In this document: positions 16,201 through 25,181 of the stretch, piece by piece
Numbering within the stretch: the first letter of the stretch is position 1
Layout: each line of letters begins with the position of its first letter
DNA from: Desulfobacteraceae bacterium
GTDB lineage: Bacteria; Desulfobacterota; Desulfobacteria; Desulfobacterales; Desulfosarcinaceae
NCBI GenBank assembly: GCA_027068085.1
Contig: JAMOUQ010000053.1
Span: 20,013 to 84,012, forward strand
Length of the DNA stretch: 64,000 bases
Direction of reading: 5' to 3'
Notes under the pieces: generated by a model
The model's database searches: none
What the model was told of the DNA's origin: nothing
The model's input: only the letters and a program-made list of their open reading frames with translations
Program-made: the position numbers and the translations under genes

Positions 16201-18027
16201 TCATTTTTCAGCAATCAGGTCGAGATACTCCTGTTCGGACAAAATTTTCACTCCCTGCTGCCGGGCCTTTTCCAGCTTCCTGCGGCCGACCTTCCGGCCG
16301 CAGACCAGGATATCCGTCTTGCCGCTTACCGACGACTGCACCACGGCCCCCAGTTGGCGCGCCTCCTGTTCCATCCGGCTGCGGGAGCCGTGGTTCATCT
16401 TCCCGGTGAACACGATCCTCTTGCCTGCCAGCCGATGTTGTTTTCGCTCTGTCTGCAGGGGGGTGCGCTCCAGCTGGAATCCCAGACCGAGCATGTGCCG
16501 GATGGTCTCCCGGTATTCGGCCAGGCCCTTGGCGATGGAAGCAGCCGTAACGTCCCCGAACCCGTCTATCTTACTGATTTCTTCTGCGGTCAGGTTAACC
16601 ACTTCCTCCAGCCTGAAATGCTCCAGCAGCCGCCGGCTGTCGCCGGGGCCGAGATCGGCAATGCCAAAAGCCGCCAGAAAGCGCCAGTCTTCCACCGGCT
16701 TGTTCAAGCTGGTCTGAAGTGCTTCGGCCAGGTTGCGCGACTGAACCGGCCCGAAACCGAGGGCTTCAAAGTCCTCGGCGGCAAGGGCGTATATCTTCTC
16801 CAGGGTATCGTATCCGGCGGCCACCAGTTTCTTGATCGTCTTGATTCCGAACCAGTCGGCCGTTCCCAGGGTCCTGAACCAGTGAACCAGCCTCTGTTCC
16901 ACCTGGGCGGGGCAGTTCCGGTTGGGACAACGCAGAAAATCGCCCCTGAATTCCAGAAGATGGCCGCAGGCCGGACAGACCCGGGGAAGCTCCACCTGGC
17001 CGGCCGCCTCGATCACCCTTTCCAGCTTGGGAATCACCTCGCCGCTGCGGATCACCTCGATCCTGGCTCCGGGACCTATCTTGAGCTTTGCGACCATTCC
17101 GGCATGATGGGCCGTTACCCTGCGGATGGTGGCCCCCGACAGATTTATGGGCTCGACCTCCAGCACCGGGGTGACGTTACCCGTCCGGCCCACCTGCCAA
17201 TGGATTCCGACAACCGTGGTGACGCCGGTCTCCCCCTTGCGCTTGATGGCGATCTGCCAGCGGTAATGATGGCTCGTGGCCCCCATATACTCCCTCAGGT
17301 TCTGATCCACCACTTCCAGCACCAGCCCGTCGGTCGGGTAGTCGACCTGCTCCAGCAGCCGCGCACCGATCCGCCGGTAGTCTTCCAGCAGCTCGGCGGC
17401 TGTGCCTTCCCAGAAAGGAAGGCTGCTGTATGGAACAAAATGAACCATTCCATCGGCCAGAGCCTTGCGGGCGTGTTCATTGAGCTTGTCCGAGGCGACT
17501 ATTCCGACCACCATGTTCCTGGGATGTTCGAATATATGGGCCAGGTGGGTCTCGAAGTAAGATTTCACGATGACTATCTCACCCATTCCCCGGCCCCGGC
17601 CGCCGATGGGAACAACACCCTTGTCAAAGGCGCTGCTGATTTCGTAGCCCACCAGCCCGTTGCCGCGGGTTGCAAAGACTTTTCCGTCATCCCGCCCGGC
17701 CAGCCCGTCCAGCTTGGGCGTCATCCGGTAGATCACCGGGTCTATTCCAAGCTTCCGGGCCGCTTTTTCCACCCGCGACAAAAAACGCCGCAGCTGCTCT
17801 TCGGTGTAAGCCTTTTCCATGGAAAGCATGGGCCGGGGATGGCGGACTTCCTGCTTGCCTTCGAAGGTTTCCGGCTCGACAGTATGGAGATAGGGATGGT
17901 CGGGATCAAGTGCCCGCAGCCGTTCCACCAGGGCATCGTATTCTTCGTCGCTTATGAGCGGATTTCCGGCCCTGTAAGCCCGGTTGTATCTTTCCAGGTC
18001 GGCCGCCAGTCTTTCAATTTCCTTCAT
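16201..18027 (-). CDS. ligA: Divergent NAD+-dependent DNA ligase
   Basis: 608 residues from ATG 18027, which has GGGAG eight bases upstream and matches the family N-terminus. Domain Ia has NPLISDEEYDALV. The adenylation domain has the lysine motif KLDG (Lys105) and YPTDGLVLEV. The OB fold has QVGRTGNVTPV. A four-Cys zinc finger (CPACG...CPNRNCPAQ), HhH repeats and a C-terminal BRCT domain (about 530-608, FTGKMNHGSRSRMEQEA) follow. Motif I is unusual: TPKLDGLAGRDDGK replaces the near-invariant EPK-DGLA-SL context, and the typical NVRTI-like stretch is reduced. It may therefore be an accessory ligase, with a canonical LigA encoded elsewhere. It overlaps the upstream nucleoside phosphorylase gene by 14 bp. 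Confidence 0.88.
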   Translation of the reverse strand: MKEIERLAADLERYNRAYRAGNPLISDEEYDALVERLRALDPDHPYLHTVEPETFEGKQEVRHPRPMLSMEKAYTEEQLRRFLSRVEKAARKLGIDPVIYRMTPKLDGLAGRDDGKVFATRGNGLVGYEISSAFDKGVVPIGGRGRGMGEIVIVKSYFETHLAHIFEHPRNMVVGIVASDKLNEHARKALADGMVHFVPYSSLPFWEGTAAELLEDYRRIGARLLEQVDYPTDGLVLEVVDQNLREYMGATSHHYRWQIAIKRKGETGVTTVVGIHWQVGRTGNVTPVLEVEPINLSGATIRRVTAHHAGMVAKLKIGPGARIEVIRSGEVIPKLERVIEAAGQVELPRVCPACGHLLEFRGDFLRCPNRNCPAQVEQRLVHWFRTLGTADWFGIKTIKKLVAAGYDTLEKIYALAAEDFEALGFGPVQSRNLAEALQTSLNKPVEDWRFLAAFGIADLGPGDSRRLLEHFRLEEVVNLTAEEISKIDGFGDVTAASIAKGLAEYRETIRHMLGLGFQLERTPLQTERKQHRLAGKRIVFTGKMNHGSRSRMEQEARQLGAVVQSSVSGKTDILVCGRKVGRRKLEKARQQGVKILSEQEYLDLIAEK

Positions 18028-18763
18028 CGGAAATCTCCCGGCAGATGGCAAGTGCCGCCCGGCCGGCCGACCCGCGCGCCTGCCTGAAACGCCGGTCCCT
18101 GAAGCCCGGATGCCACTTCATCCGGAACAGCTCATCCGAGACCACCAGCAGGGCTCCCAGGCTGATCTTGCGGAAACCGGCCACGGCAAGCAGGGCGGCC
18201 ACCTCCATCTCCACGGCCAGGGCACCGCGTTTCTTGAACAGGGCTATCCGGGAAGGCACTTCCCTGAACACGCCGTCCGTGGTCCAGATCAATCCCTGCC
18301 GGCACGGCAGGCTGCGCTCATCCAGCACTCCGGTGATCGAAGCAACCATCGGGCCATGGGCCGGGACAGGCCCCGGCCGGCAGATTCCGTAATGCTTGCT
18401 GGTGCCGTCGTCGGGCCAGGCTCCGGTGGGAACGACTATGTCCCCGATTCTCACATCGGAGCTTATGGAGCCGCACCAGCCGACAAACAGCACCTGTCGC
18501 ACCCCCCAGGCGATCAGCAGCTCCAGGATCATTGCCGCGTAAGGCGCCCCGATTATCGGCCCCACAAGGGCAGGCAGGCCCGGATCGTCCGGAAGATACA
18601 GCACCTTGCTCATGTAAAGACGCTGCCGCCGCCAGCCGCCGGCCCCAACGCCGCGGGCAATGGCCTCCAGGTCACCTTCGCTGGCGGCCATGACGGCCAC
18701 CGGTCCCAGCCGCGGCGCCCTGCCGGATTTCTTCGGTCTGATCAGGGCATCGTCCACCGGCAC
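18014..18763 (-). CDS. Nucleoside phosphorylase / uridine-phosphorylase-like protein
   Basis: 249 residues, GTG start at 18763 with AAGGA nine bases upstream. It belongs to the PNP/UDP phosphorylase-1 fold: the base/phosphate loop region FVGWCGSISSDVRIGDIVVP, the TDGVF segment and the nucleoside-binding VEMEVAALLAVA with the ribose-contacting Glu-Met-Glu triplet. It should cleave a nucleoside with phosphate to give base and sugar 1-phosphate; the substrate is not determined. It is followed by an overlapping ligA in the same operon. It lacks obvious features of MTA/SAH nucleosidase, so a phosphorylase is the better call. Confidence 0.8.
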   Translation of the reverse strand: MPVDDALIRPKKSGRAPRLGPVAVMAASEGDLEAIARGVGAGGWRRQRLYMSKVLYLPDDPGLPALVGPIIGAPYAAMILELLIAWGVRQVLFVGWCGSISSDVRIGDIVVPTGAWPDDGTSKHYGICRPGPVPAHGPMVASITGVLDERSLPCRQGLIWTTDGVFREVPSRIALFKKRGALAVEMEVAALLAVAGFRKISLGALLVVSDELFRMKWHPGFRDRRFRQARGSAGRAALAICREISDEGN

Positions 18764-18778
18764 TTGGGATTCCTTTAC

Positions 18779-19033
18779 TTATTCCGGCTCCACCAAAGCG
18801 GCCAGTTCATCTTTTACTTCGTCGATGATATCGTAGAGCCAGAGGACGTCTTCCATGCTGAGCCGGCCGGCCTTGACGGGCGCCCGTTCGCTGCCGTCCT
18901 TTTTCAGCAGTATCCGCGGGCCGATCTGCACCTTGGCTTCACCGTCGCCATAACGGTTGATGGAAACCACCAGACCGGTCTGTTCGCATCTCCACTTCTT
19001 CAGTACCTTGTCTTTGGATGGATCGTAAGGCAT
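18779..19033 (-). CDS. Small conserved protein, PC4-like
   Basis: 84 residues with a good GAGGTCAGT site before ATG 19033. Strands in residues 12-50 (VLKKWRCEQTGLVVSINRYGDGEAKVQIGPRI is the core, in shorter pieces) are followed by a basic turn APVKAGRLS and a C-terminal amphipathic helix MEDVLWLYDIIDEVKDEL. This sheet-then-helix plan with K-x-GRLS before the helix resembles bacterial PC4/YdbC single-strand-DNA-binding domains, but the match is weak and by eye only. Placement between glyS and the nucleoside phosphorylase and ligase genes would be compatible with a nucleic-acid role. It could equally be an unrelated lineage-specific protein. Confidence 0.65.
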   Translation of the reverse strand: MPYDPSKDKVLKKWRCEQTGLVVSINRYGDGEAKVQIGPRILLKKDGSERAPVKAGRLSMEDVLWLYDIIDEVKDELAALVEPE

Positions 19034-19088
19034 ACTGACCTCGTCTTATTATTGCTGGTAACCCCGCCTCCGCAACCGGAACCGGGGT

Positions 19089-21164
19089 TCAGGTAGAAAT
19101 CTTAGAAAAGTCGGCTATCCTGGAAAAGAGCCCCTCTATCTGTCCCAACAGGGCCAGGCGGTTGCGCCTGAGCCGTTCATCATCCACCATCACCATGACG
19201 TCATCGAAAAAGCGGTCGACCGCCGCCCGCAAAGAAGCTATCGACGAAAGGGCTTTTTCCAGATCCCCGATGGCCAGCAGACGCCCCACGTCCAGGCTTA
19301 CCTTGTCCAGGGCCTGAAGCAGATCCCTCTCGGCAGCTTCCACCAGCAATTCCTGGCGGGGTTTTTCTTCCACCTTCTGCCCGCTTTTGCGCAGGATGTT
19401 GGCCACGCGCTTGAAGGCCACGGCCAGGGGCTCGAAGTCGGGGCGGCCCTTGAGCTTGTCGAGGGCCGCGACCCGCTGCCAGACGTAGGGAATGTTATCT
19501 ATGCCGGCGGCAACCACGGCGGCGACGATATCCTTGCTGTAGCCTTCTTCCACCAGCATCCTGTTGATCCGGTTGGCGATGAAGTTCACCACCTGGCCGG
19601 CAACCTGCTCCAGAGGCTCGCCGGCCTGGGAACCGTAACTGTTCAGGCTGGCCCGGACCGCCGTCTGCAAAGAAAGGTTGAGCTTCTTGTCGAGCATGAT
19701 CTGGACAATACCGATTCCCTGCCTTCTCAGGGCGTAGGGATCCGATGCGCCGGTCGGAACCAGCCCGACGTTGAAGCAGCCGCAGATGGTGTCCAGCTTG
19801 TCGGCAATGGCCAGCAGGGCGCCGGTCATGGTCTCGGGAAGGCGTCCGCCCGAGGCCACCGGCCGGTAATGCTCTTCGATGGCCGCCGCCACCTGGTCGT
19901 TTTCACCGGCCGCCGCCGCATAGATCCGTCCCATGACCCCCTGCAGCTTGGGAAACTCGTTGACCACCTGGCTCACCAGGTCGGCCTTGCACAGCCGGGC
20001 GGCCCGCTCAACGTCCGTTTTCAGCTCGGGGGAAGTCATCTCTGCAAGCTTGCCGGCCAGACGCCGCACCCTTTCCACCTTGTCATACATCGTTCCCAGG
20101 TCGGCCTGGAACAATACCCCCTTCAACTGGTCGACCCAGGTGTCGAGGCTGACCTTGCTGTCAGCCCGGAAGAAAAAGCGGGCATCCGACAGCCTGGCCC
20201 GCAAAACCCGTTCGTGGCCCCGGGCAACCAGTTCCAGATCCCTGGTGCGGGTATTGTTGACGGCTATGAAACATGACATCAGGCGGCCGGCCGCGTCGAC
20301 AACCGCAAAGTACTTCTGGTGTTCCCGCATGGCGGTGATAAGGATCTCCCGCGGCAGTTCCAGGAACTGATCGTCGAACCGACCCACGGTGGCAACCGGT
20401 GTTTCCACGAGGTTGGTGACGATATCGATCAATTCCTCGTCTTCCAGCACCTGCCCTCCGGCCCGGGTTGCCGCTTCAACAACCTGGCGGCGCACAAGCT
20501 CTTTCCTTGCCAGCGGGTCGGCCACCACGTGGACTTGCTCCAGGCATTGCGGATACTGGCCGGCGGTTTCGACCTTCAGCCTGCCGGGCGCCATGAACAT
20601 GTGCCCACGGCTATAGCGCCCGCTTTTGATTCTGTCGTCCAGCCTGAAAACAACCGTTTTATCGCCGAAAAGGGCCAGGATCCAGTGAATCGGCCGGGCA
20701 AAGGCGATCTGTCCCCGTCCCCAGCGCATGGTCTTGGGAAAGGGAATGGACAAAATCAGCTCCGGCAGGATCTGCTTGAGCAGGGCGGAAGTCGCTTTGC
20801 CCTTGCGGGTGACCCTGGCTGCCAGATAGCTGCCCTTTTCGGTCTCCACCACCTGCAGCCGGCTGGCCTTGACGCCGACTTTGGCGGCGAATTTTTCGGC
20901 CGCCACGGCAGGTTTTCCGTTCTCATCAAGCCCTACCCTGGCCGGAGGCCCGGTAATGGTCTCGGTAAGCGAGGGCTGCCTGGCGGCCATGTCTTCCACG
21001 GCAACGGCCAGGCGGCGCGGGGTGCCGTATACCGCGATTTTTCCGTGAGCAACCCTGGCTGCATCCAGCTTGCCGTCCAGGTTGCGGGCCAGGGCCTTCA
21101 GGGCCGGCTGGATGTAACCGGCCGGAATCTCTTCGGTGCCGATCTCAAGTACGAAACGTTCCAT
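19089..21164 (-). CDS. glyS: Glycyl-tRNA synthetase beta subunit
   Basis: 691 residues from ATG 21164, five bases after CGAGG. It begins MERFVLEIGTEEIPAGYI, the signature start of GlyS, and includes LIVE-type segments such as FPKTMRWG, FARPIHWILAL, REILITAMREHQKYFAV and the C-terminal DALR-like anticodon-binding region with ADKLDTICGCF and ASDPYALRRQGIGIV. It forms an alpha2beta2 enzyme with GlyQ, supplying tRNA binding. It lies 60 bp downstream of glyQ, as is usual for the bacterial split enzyme. Confidence 0.97.
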   Translation of the reverse strand: MERFVLEIGTEEIPAGYIQPALKALARNLDGKLDAARVAHGKIAVYGTPRRLAVAVEDMAARQPSLTETITGPPARVGLDENGKPAVAAEKFAAKVGVKASRLQVVETEKGSYLAARVTRKGKATSALLKQILPELILSIPFPKTMRWGRGQIAFARPIHWILALFGDKTVVFRLDDRIKSGRYSRGHMFMAPGRLKVETAGQYPQCLEQVHVVADPLARKELVRRQVVEAATRAGGQVLEDEELIDIVTNLVETPVATVGRFDDQFLELPREILITAMREHQKYFAVVDAAGRLMSCFIAVNNTRTRDLELVARGHERVLRARLSDARFFFRADSKVSLDTWVDQLKGVLFQADLGTMYDKVERVRRLAGKLAEMTSPELKTDVERAARLCKADLVSQVVNEFPKLQGVMGRIYAAAAGENDQVAAAIEEHYRPVASGGRLPETMTGALLAIADKLDTICGCFNVGLVPTGASDPYALRRQGIGIVQIMLDKKLNLSLQTAVRASLNSYGSQAGEPLEQVAGQVVNFIANRINRMLVEEGYSKDIVAAVVAAGIDNIPYVWQRVAALDKLKGRPDFEPLAVAFKRVANILRKSGQKVEEKPRQELLVEAAERDLLQALDKVSLDVGRLLAIGDLEKALSSIASLRAAVDRFFDDVMVMVDDERLRRNRLALLGQIEGLFSRIADFSKIST

Positions 21165-21224
21165 AACCACCTCGGTCGATTTAAGATTTTTACCAATGCC
21201 ACTGCCTTCCGGATCACCCTGTCA

Positions 21225-22109
21225 TCAGGCGGCCGCCGTCTTGGCCTGCAGCAGGGGAAAGCCCATCTTCTCGCGCTGTTTCAGATAGGCTTCGGCTGTG
21301 GCCCGGGCCAGATTGCGGATGCGGGCGATATACCTTGTCCGCTCGGTCACACTGATGGCCCCCCTGGCATCCAGAAGGTTGAAGGTGTGGGAACATTTAA
21401 GGCAGTATTCGTAAGCCGGCAGAACCAGCCCGTCTTCAATGATGCGCCTGGATTCGGCCTCGTATTTGTCGAACAGGTCGAACAGCATCCCGGTATCGGC
21501 TTTTTCGAAATTGTAGGTGGATTGTTCAACCTCCTGTTGATGGTGGACATGGCCGTAGGTCACCTCCCGGTTCCATTGCAGGTCGTAGACGTTGTCCACC
21601 CCCTGGAGATACATGGCGATCCGCTCCAGGCCGTAGGTCAGCTCCACCGAGATGGGGGCCAGCTCGATGCTGCCGGCCAGCTGGAAATAGGTAAACTGGG
21701 TTATCTCCATGCCGTCCAGCCATACCTCCCAGCCAAGGCCCGAGGCGCCGAGGGTCGGCGACTCCCAGTCGTCCTCCACAAAACGGATGTCGTGGTCCAG
21801 GGGATCGATCCCCAGGACCTTGAGGCTTTGCAGATATAACTGCTGGACATCCCGGGGAGACGGTTTCAAAATCACCTGGTACTGATAGTAGTGCTGGAGG
21901 CGGTTGGGGTTTTCACCATAACGGCCGTCGGTGGGACGCCTGGAAGGCTGGACATAGGCGACGTTCCACGGCTCAGGCCCCAGGGCCCGCAGCAGGGTGG
22001 CCGGGTGAAAGGTTCCGGCCCCGACCTCGATATCGTAAGGCTGAACCATGACGCAGCCCTTTTTTGCCCAGAACTTGTGCAAAGCCAAAATAACATCCTG
22101 AAAATACAT
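21225..22109 (-). CDS. glyQ: Glycyl-tRNA synthetase alpha subunit
   Basis: 294 residues from ATG 22109 (AAGGAAGGAAAC upstream), which matches the family N-terminus [19 protein letters not shown]. The catalytic core motifs [45 protein letters not shown] and the [21 protein letters not shown] region are present. It is the catalytic half of the class II heterotetrameric glycyl-tRNA synthetase. It precedes glyS and follows the GHMP kinase and recO genes, all in one direction with short gaps. Confidence 0.97.
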   Translation of the reverse strand: MYFQDVILALHKFWAKKGCVMVQPYDIEVGAGTFHPATLLRALGPEPWNVAYVQPSRRPTDGRYGENPNRLQHYYQYQVILKPSPRDVQQLYLQSLKVLGIDPLDHDIRFVEDDWESPTLGASGLGWEVWLDGMEITQFTYFQLAGSIELAPISVELTYGLERIAMYLQGVDNVYDLQWNREVTYGHVHHQQEVEQSTYNFEKADTGMLFDLFDKYEAESRRIIEDGLVLPAYEYCLKCSHTFNLLDARGAISVTERTRYIARIRNLARATAEAYLKQREKMGFPLLQAKTAAA

Positions 22110-22182
22110 GTTTCCTTCCTTGACGCTTGGGGTTGGTTGGAAAATCCGGACCTTCCGGCCCATCTTATTTAGCATTTAAGCT

Positions 22183-23229
22183 TCAAGATAACAAGACACC
22201 CTGCCGGGCGATGGAGGCCGGAAGCAATTCCGCGCCATTGCCTTGCTCCAGAATTTTTGCCCATTCTTTCCTCAATTCCCGCAGAGCCTCCCTGGGCCCC
22301 AGGGCCCAGATACATCCGCCGGCACCGGCTCCGGTGAACCTGGCGCCGCAGCCTGCCTCCCTGGCGGCCCGGACCAGCCGGTCACCCGTTGTCTCCAGAA
22401 CATCCGGGGTCAGGCGGCAGCGCAGATCTGTTTCGCGGTTCATCCAGCGGGCAGCCTCTTTGAAGTCGGCCCCGGCCATGGCGGCCACGAATTTGCGGCC
22501 GGCCCGGACTATTTCCCGCCAGGTATCCCTGTCGGCGGCGGTCAGAAAATTTTCCACCCACCTGGCGTTGATATTGCGCGACTCATGAGGAACGCCGCAA
22601 TAGGCCACCAGGAGCGCATCTTCCAGTCCGGCCGCCATAAGTTTGCCGGTCATCTCGCTGCGCCTGAACGGTGCCCCGGCAGCCTGCCCCTTCCAGTACC
22701 ATGTGCTGACTCCCCCGAAGGCTGCCGCCAGATGGTCCTGCAAACCGCAGGGCACTCCGGCCACGCTCTGCTCGACGGCATGGGCTAGCAGGGCTATCTG
22801 CTGCCGGTGTTTTTCCACATCCCGGCCTGACAGATGATAGAAGGCCGCCACCAGGGCCACTGCGGCCACCGAAGACCCGCCCAGGCCGGAGCGGGGCGGA
22901 GAAAGGGAATCGATCCGGATACGGATCCCGCTGGCGTTGAAAGTCTCGGCAATGGCGAACATCAGGCCCAGTTCGTGGTTGAAGGGGGCCTTGCCGGCCT
23001 CGAAAGCCGCGCTTTTGAAGCCGCGGGAGACCACCTTGACCTTTCCGGGCTCATGGGCACTCAAGGTCACCCTGGTCCTCAACTCCAGGGCCACGTTGAA
23101 GGTGCACGGGTCCAGGTGGCCCAGGGGGTAAAAAAAGGTGCTCAGATCGAGGGTTCCGGCCATGTCGATCCGGCAGGGAGCCGAGCATTGAATGGTTCTG
23201 TCACCCAGGACCGGGTTGCATCCGTCCAT
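22183..23229 (-). CDS. GHMP-family sugar kinase (galactokinase/HddA-like)
   Basis: 348 residues. An N-terminal substrate region (SAPCRIDMAGTLDLSTF), then the GHMP phosphate-binding motif SPPRSGLGGSSVAAVALVAA (about 106-125), and a C-terminal glycine motif GARFTGAGAGGCIWAL. It is closest in style to D-glycero-D-manno-heptose 7-phosphate kinase and related anomeric sugar kinases, which phosphorylate a sugar from ATP for cell-envelope glycan precursors. The substrate is uncertain. It lies between recO (19 bp gap) and glyQ (73 bp), an unusual place for a sugar kinase. Confidence 0.8.
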   Translation of the reverse strand: MDGCNPVLGDRTIQCSAPCRIDMAGTLDLSTFFYPLGHLDPCTFNVALELRTRVTLSAHEPGKVKVVSRGFKSAAFEAGKAPFNHELGLMFAIAETFNASGIRIRIDSLSPPRSGLGGSSVAAVALVAAFYHLSGRDVEKHRQQIALLAHAVEQSVAGVPCGLQDHLAAAFGGVSTWYWKGQAAGAPFRRSEMTGKLMAAGLEDALLVAYCGVPHESRNINARWVENFLTAADRDTWREIVRAGRKFVAAMAGADFKEAARWMNRETDLRCRLTPDVLETTGDRLVRAAREAGCGARFTGAGAGGCIWALGPREALRELRKEWAKILEQGNGAELLPASIARQGVLLS

Positions 23230-23248
23230 GGTCTTGAAACTCCCGTTT

Positions 23249-24025
23249 TCAGGTCATCGGATTCGGAACGCCCCGCAACTGCCGTAACACTTTCAGGCTC
23301 TTGGGGCTGCGTCCCAGATGATAGGGAACGAAGTCTTCCAGAAAGACGGTGGCCTCCTCAAGCGAGGCCGCTGAAAACCTGACTCTAAGGGCCTGGTGCA
23401 AATCACCCCGGTCCAGCCATTGAAGCTGCTTGACGGTTCCCGGGGCCAGGCGGGGGCCGTCGGCCCGGCCGCAACTCGAACAAACCACGCCGCCTGCGGC
23501 ATGATCCACCATGAGCCTTGCCCGGCCCGGTTCATTCAAGTCACGGTGACATTTGCTGCAGCGTCCAAGCTCGGGGCTCAGGCCGGCCAGATGGAGGAAA
23601 CGGACCTGGAACAGGATGCTCAACAGGGCAACCGGCGTCTTGCCCTCATCGAGTCTGTCCAGGCTGAATTCCAGCAGCCGGTAGAGTCCCTGCTGGGGAT
23701 GGCCTTCTTCCAGCCAGGTGTCCACCAGCTCCACCCAGTAACTGGCATGGGCTGTCGCCAGAATATCGGTCCTGATCCTGGAAAACGGCCTGGCAAGCGA
23801 TGCCTCCTGCAGGACCGCCAGGCCTTTTTTTCGGCCGCGGCTGAAAACAATGTTTAGGGCTGCAAACGGTTCCAGGATCCCGGCAAAGCGCTTGGTGCTT
23901 TTTTTGGCATACTTGGCAATCAGGGACAGCTTGCCAAAGCGATCGGTCAGCAAGGTCAGAATAAGATCGTAATCGCCGTAGGTCAGCCTTCGCAGTAAGA
24001 TCGAGGATGCCGCAGACCTCTGCAT
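23249..24025 (-). CDS. recO: DNA repair protein RecO
   Basis: 258 residues, with AAGGAACTGG before ATG 24025. An N-terminal OB fold (ILLRRLTYGDYDLILTLLTDRFGKLSLIAK) is followed by a helical bundle with a four-cysteine zinc site (CSKC...CSSC, about residues 181-209). RecO anneals SSB-coated single strands and with RecR loads RecA at gaps. The final residues NPMT are short, so the C-terminus is not extended. The neighbouring genes are surA and the GHMP kinase gene. Confidence 0.93.
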   Translation of the reverse strand: MQRSAASSILLRRLTYGDYDLILTLLTDRFGKLSLIAKYAKKSTKRFAGILEPFAALNIVFSRGRKKGLAVLQEASLARPFSRIRTDILATAHASYWVELVDTWLEEGHPQQGLYRLLEFSLDRLDEGKTPVALLSILFQVRFLHLAGLSPELGRCSKCHRDLNEPGRARLMVDHAAGGVVCSSCGRADGPRLAPGTVKQLQWLDRGDLHQALRVRFSAASLEEATVFLEDFVPYHLGRSPKSLKVLRQLRGVPNPMT

Positions 24026-24119
24026 TTACCAGTTCCTTGCAGCCTGGATGAAACAGTCGTTGCCCGGCGACCGAGCCGGACCGCTCAGGACTTTGGTTGC
24101 AAACCACATCTTGCGCCCT

Positions 24120-25139
24120 TCAGCCACGGCCGGATTCCAGGGTCTTTTCATCCGCGGCCGGCCGGTGGAGAATGCGGATATAGGAGCGGGCCTTGAGATC
24201 CTTCAGCCACTGCTTGTATTTTTCATCGACGACCTTGTTGTAAAGAATACGCCTGATCTCGTCCCTGACCGCTTCCAAAGGCTTTGCGTCTATGGTGACA
24301 CGTTTTTCCAGCAGGAAGATCTGGTATCCCTGATCGGTTTCCAGCACCGGTGTGACCTCGCCTTCCTTCAATGCCGCGACGGCCTTTTTGATGGACGGGG
24401 CCAGATCGTCAGGATTTATCAATCCCAGATCGCCTCCCTCGGCGGCCACCGGTGATTCCGAATATTTCCGGGCCAGATCCCGGAAGGACTCGCCCTTGAC
24501 AAGCCTGGCGCGGATATCCTCCATCTGCTGAAGCACTGCCTCTTTTTCGGCTTCACCGGCTCCGGGCGGCACCGTCATCAGGATATGCCTCAGATGAAGG
24601 CGCTGCCTGCCACCGTACAGTTCCTTGTGCTCATCGTAATACCGCTTGATTTCGGCATCGGTGATCACTATCTTCGAGCGCACTTCATGAGCCACCAGGC
24701 GGGCGCGCTCTATCTGAGACCTGATCTCCTCCCGGTACTGCTGGTAAGTCACGCCTTCTTCTTCCAGAACACGAAGCATCTCTTCGTCCGTATAGAAATT
24801 GGCCTTTTTGATCATCTCTATGGAACGATCCACCTGTTGATCGTCAACCACGATATTGAGCTTCTTTATCTGCTGCCGGGTAAGTTTCTTGTCGATCATC
24901 TGGTCCAGGACCTCTTTGCGCATCTTTGAGATCAGCCGGGCTTCTTTTTCCGGCGGCAGGCCCTGCTTTTTTATCCTGGCCTCGATCGGCTTCACAAAAG
25001 CTTCGAACTCCGACTGGAGAATGACATCGTCATTTATCACCGCAATTATCCGGTCCACCACTTCGGCAGCAGCCGGCAGCGACAACATCCACAGGATCAA
25101 CACCGTCCAGCCAAGACAGGATTTCAATCTTATAATCAT
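24120..25139 (-). CDS. surA: Periplasmic chaperone / peptidyl-prolyl isomerase SurA
   Basis: 339 residues. A signal peptide (hydrophobic to LSLPAAA, cleavage near residue 25) leads into the SurA N-domain VVDRIIAVINDDVILQSEFEAF. A coiled linker region follows, then one parvulin (rotamase) domain at about 178-280 (LHLRHILMTVPPG, YSESPVAAEGGDLGLI, GYQIFLLEKR). E. coli SurA has two parvulin domains; this has one, as is common outside Gammaproteobacteria. It should help fold outer-membrane proteins. It is paired with an upstream SurA-N lipoprotein, 42 bp away. Confidence 0.92.
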   Translation of the reverse strand: MIIRLKSCLGWTVLILWMLSLPAAAEVVDRIIAVINDDVILQSEFEAFVKPIEARIKKQGLPPEKEARLISKMRKEVLDQMIDKKLTRQQIKKLNIVVDDQQVDRSIEMIKKANFYTDEEMLRVLEEEGVTYQQYREEIRSQIERARLVAHEVRSKIVITDAEIKRYYDEHKELYGGRQRLHLRHILMTVPPGAGEAEKEAVLQQMEDIRARLVKGESFRDLARKYSESPVAAEGGDLGLINPDDLAPSIKKAVAALKEGEVTPVLETDQGYQIFLLEKRVTIDAKPLEAVRDEIRRILYNKVVDEKYKQWLKDLKARSYIRILHRPAADEKTLESGRG

Positions 25140-25181
25140 GAAAACAATCAGCCCTCTATAAGTTATACGGACAGGATTTCC

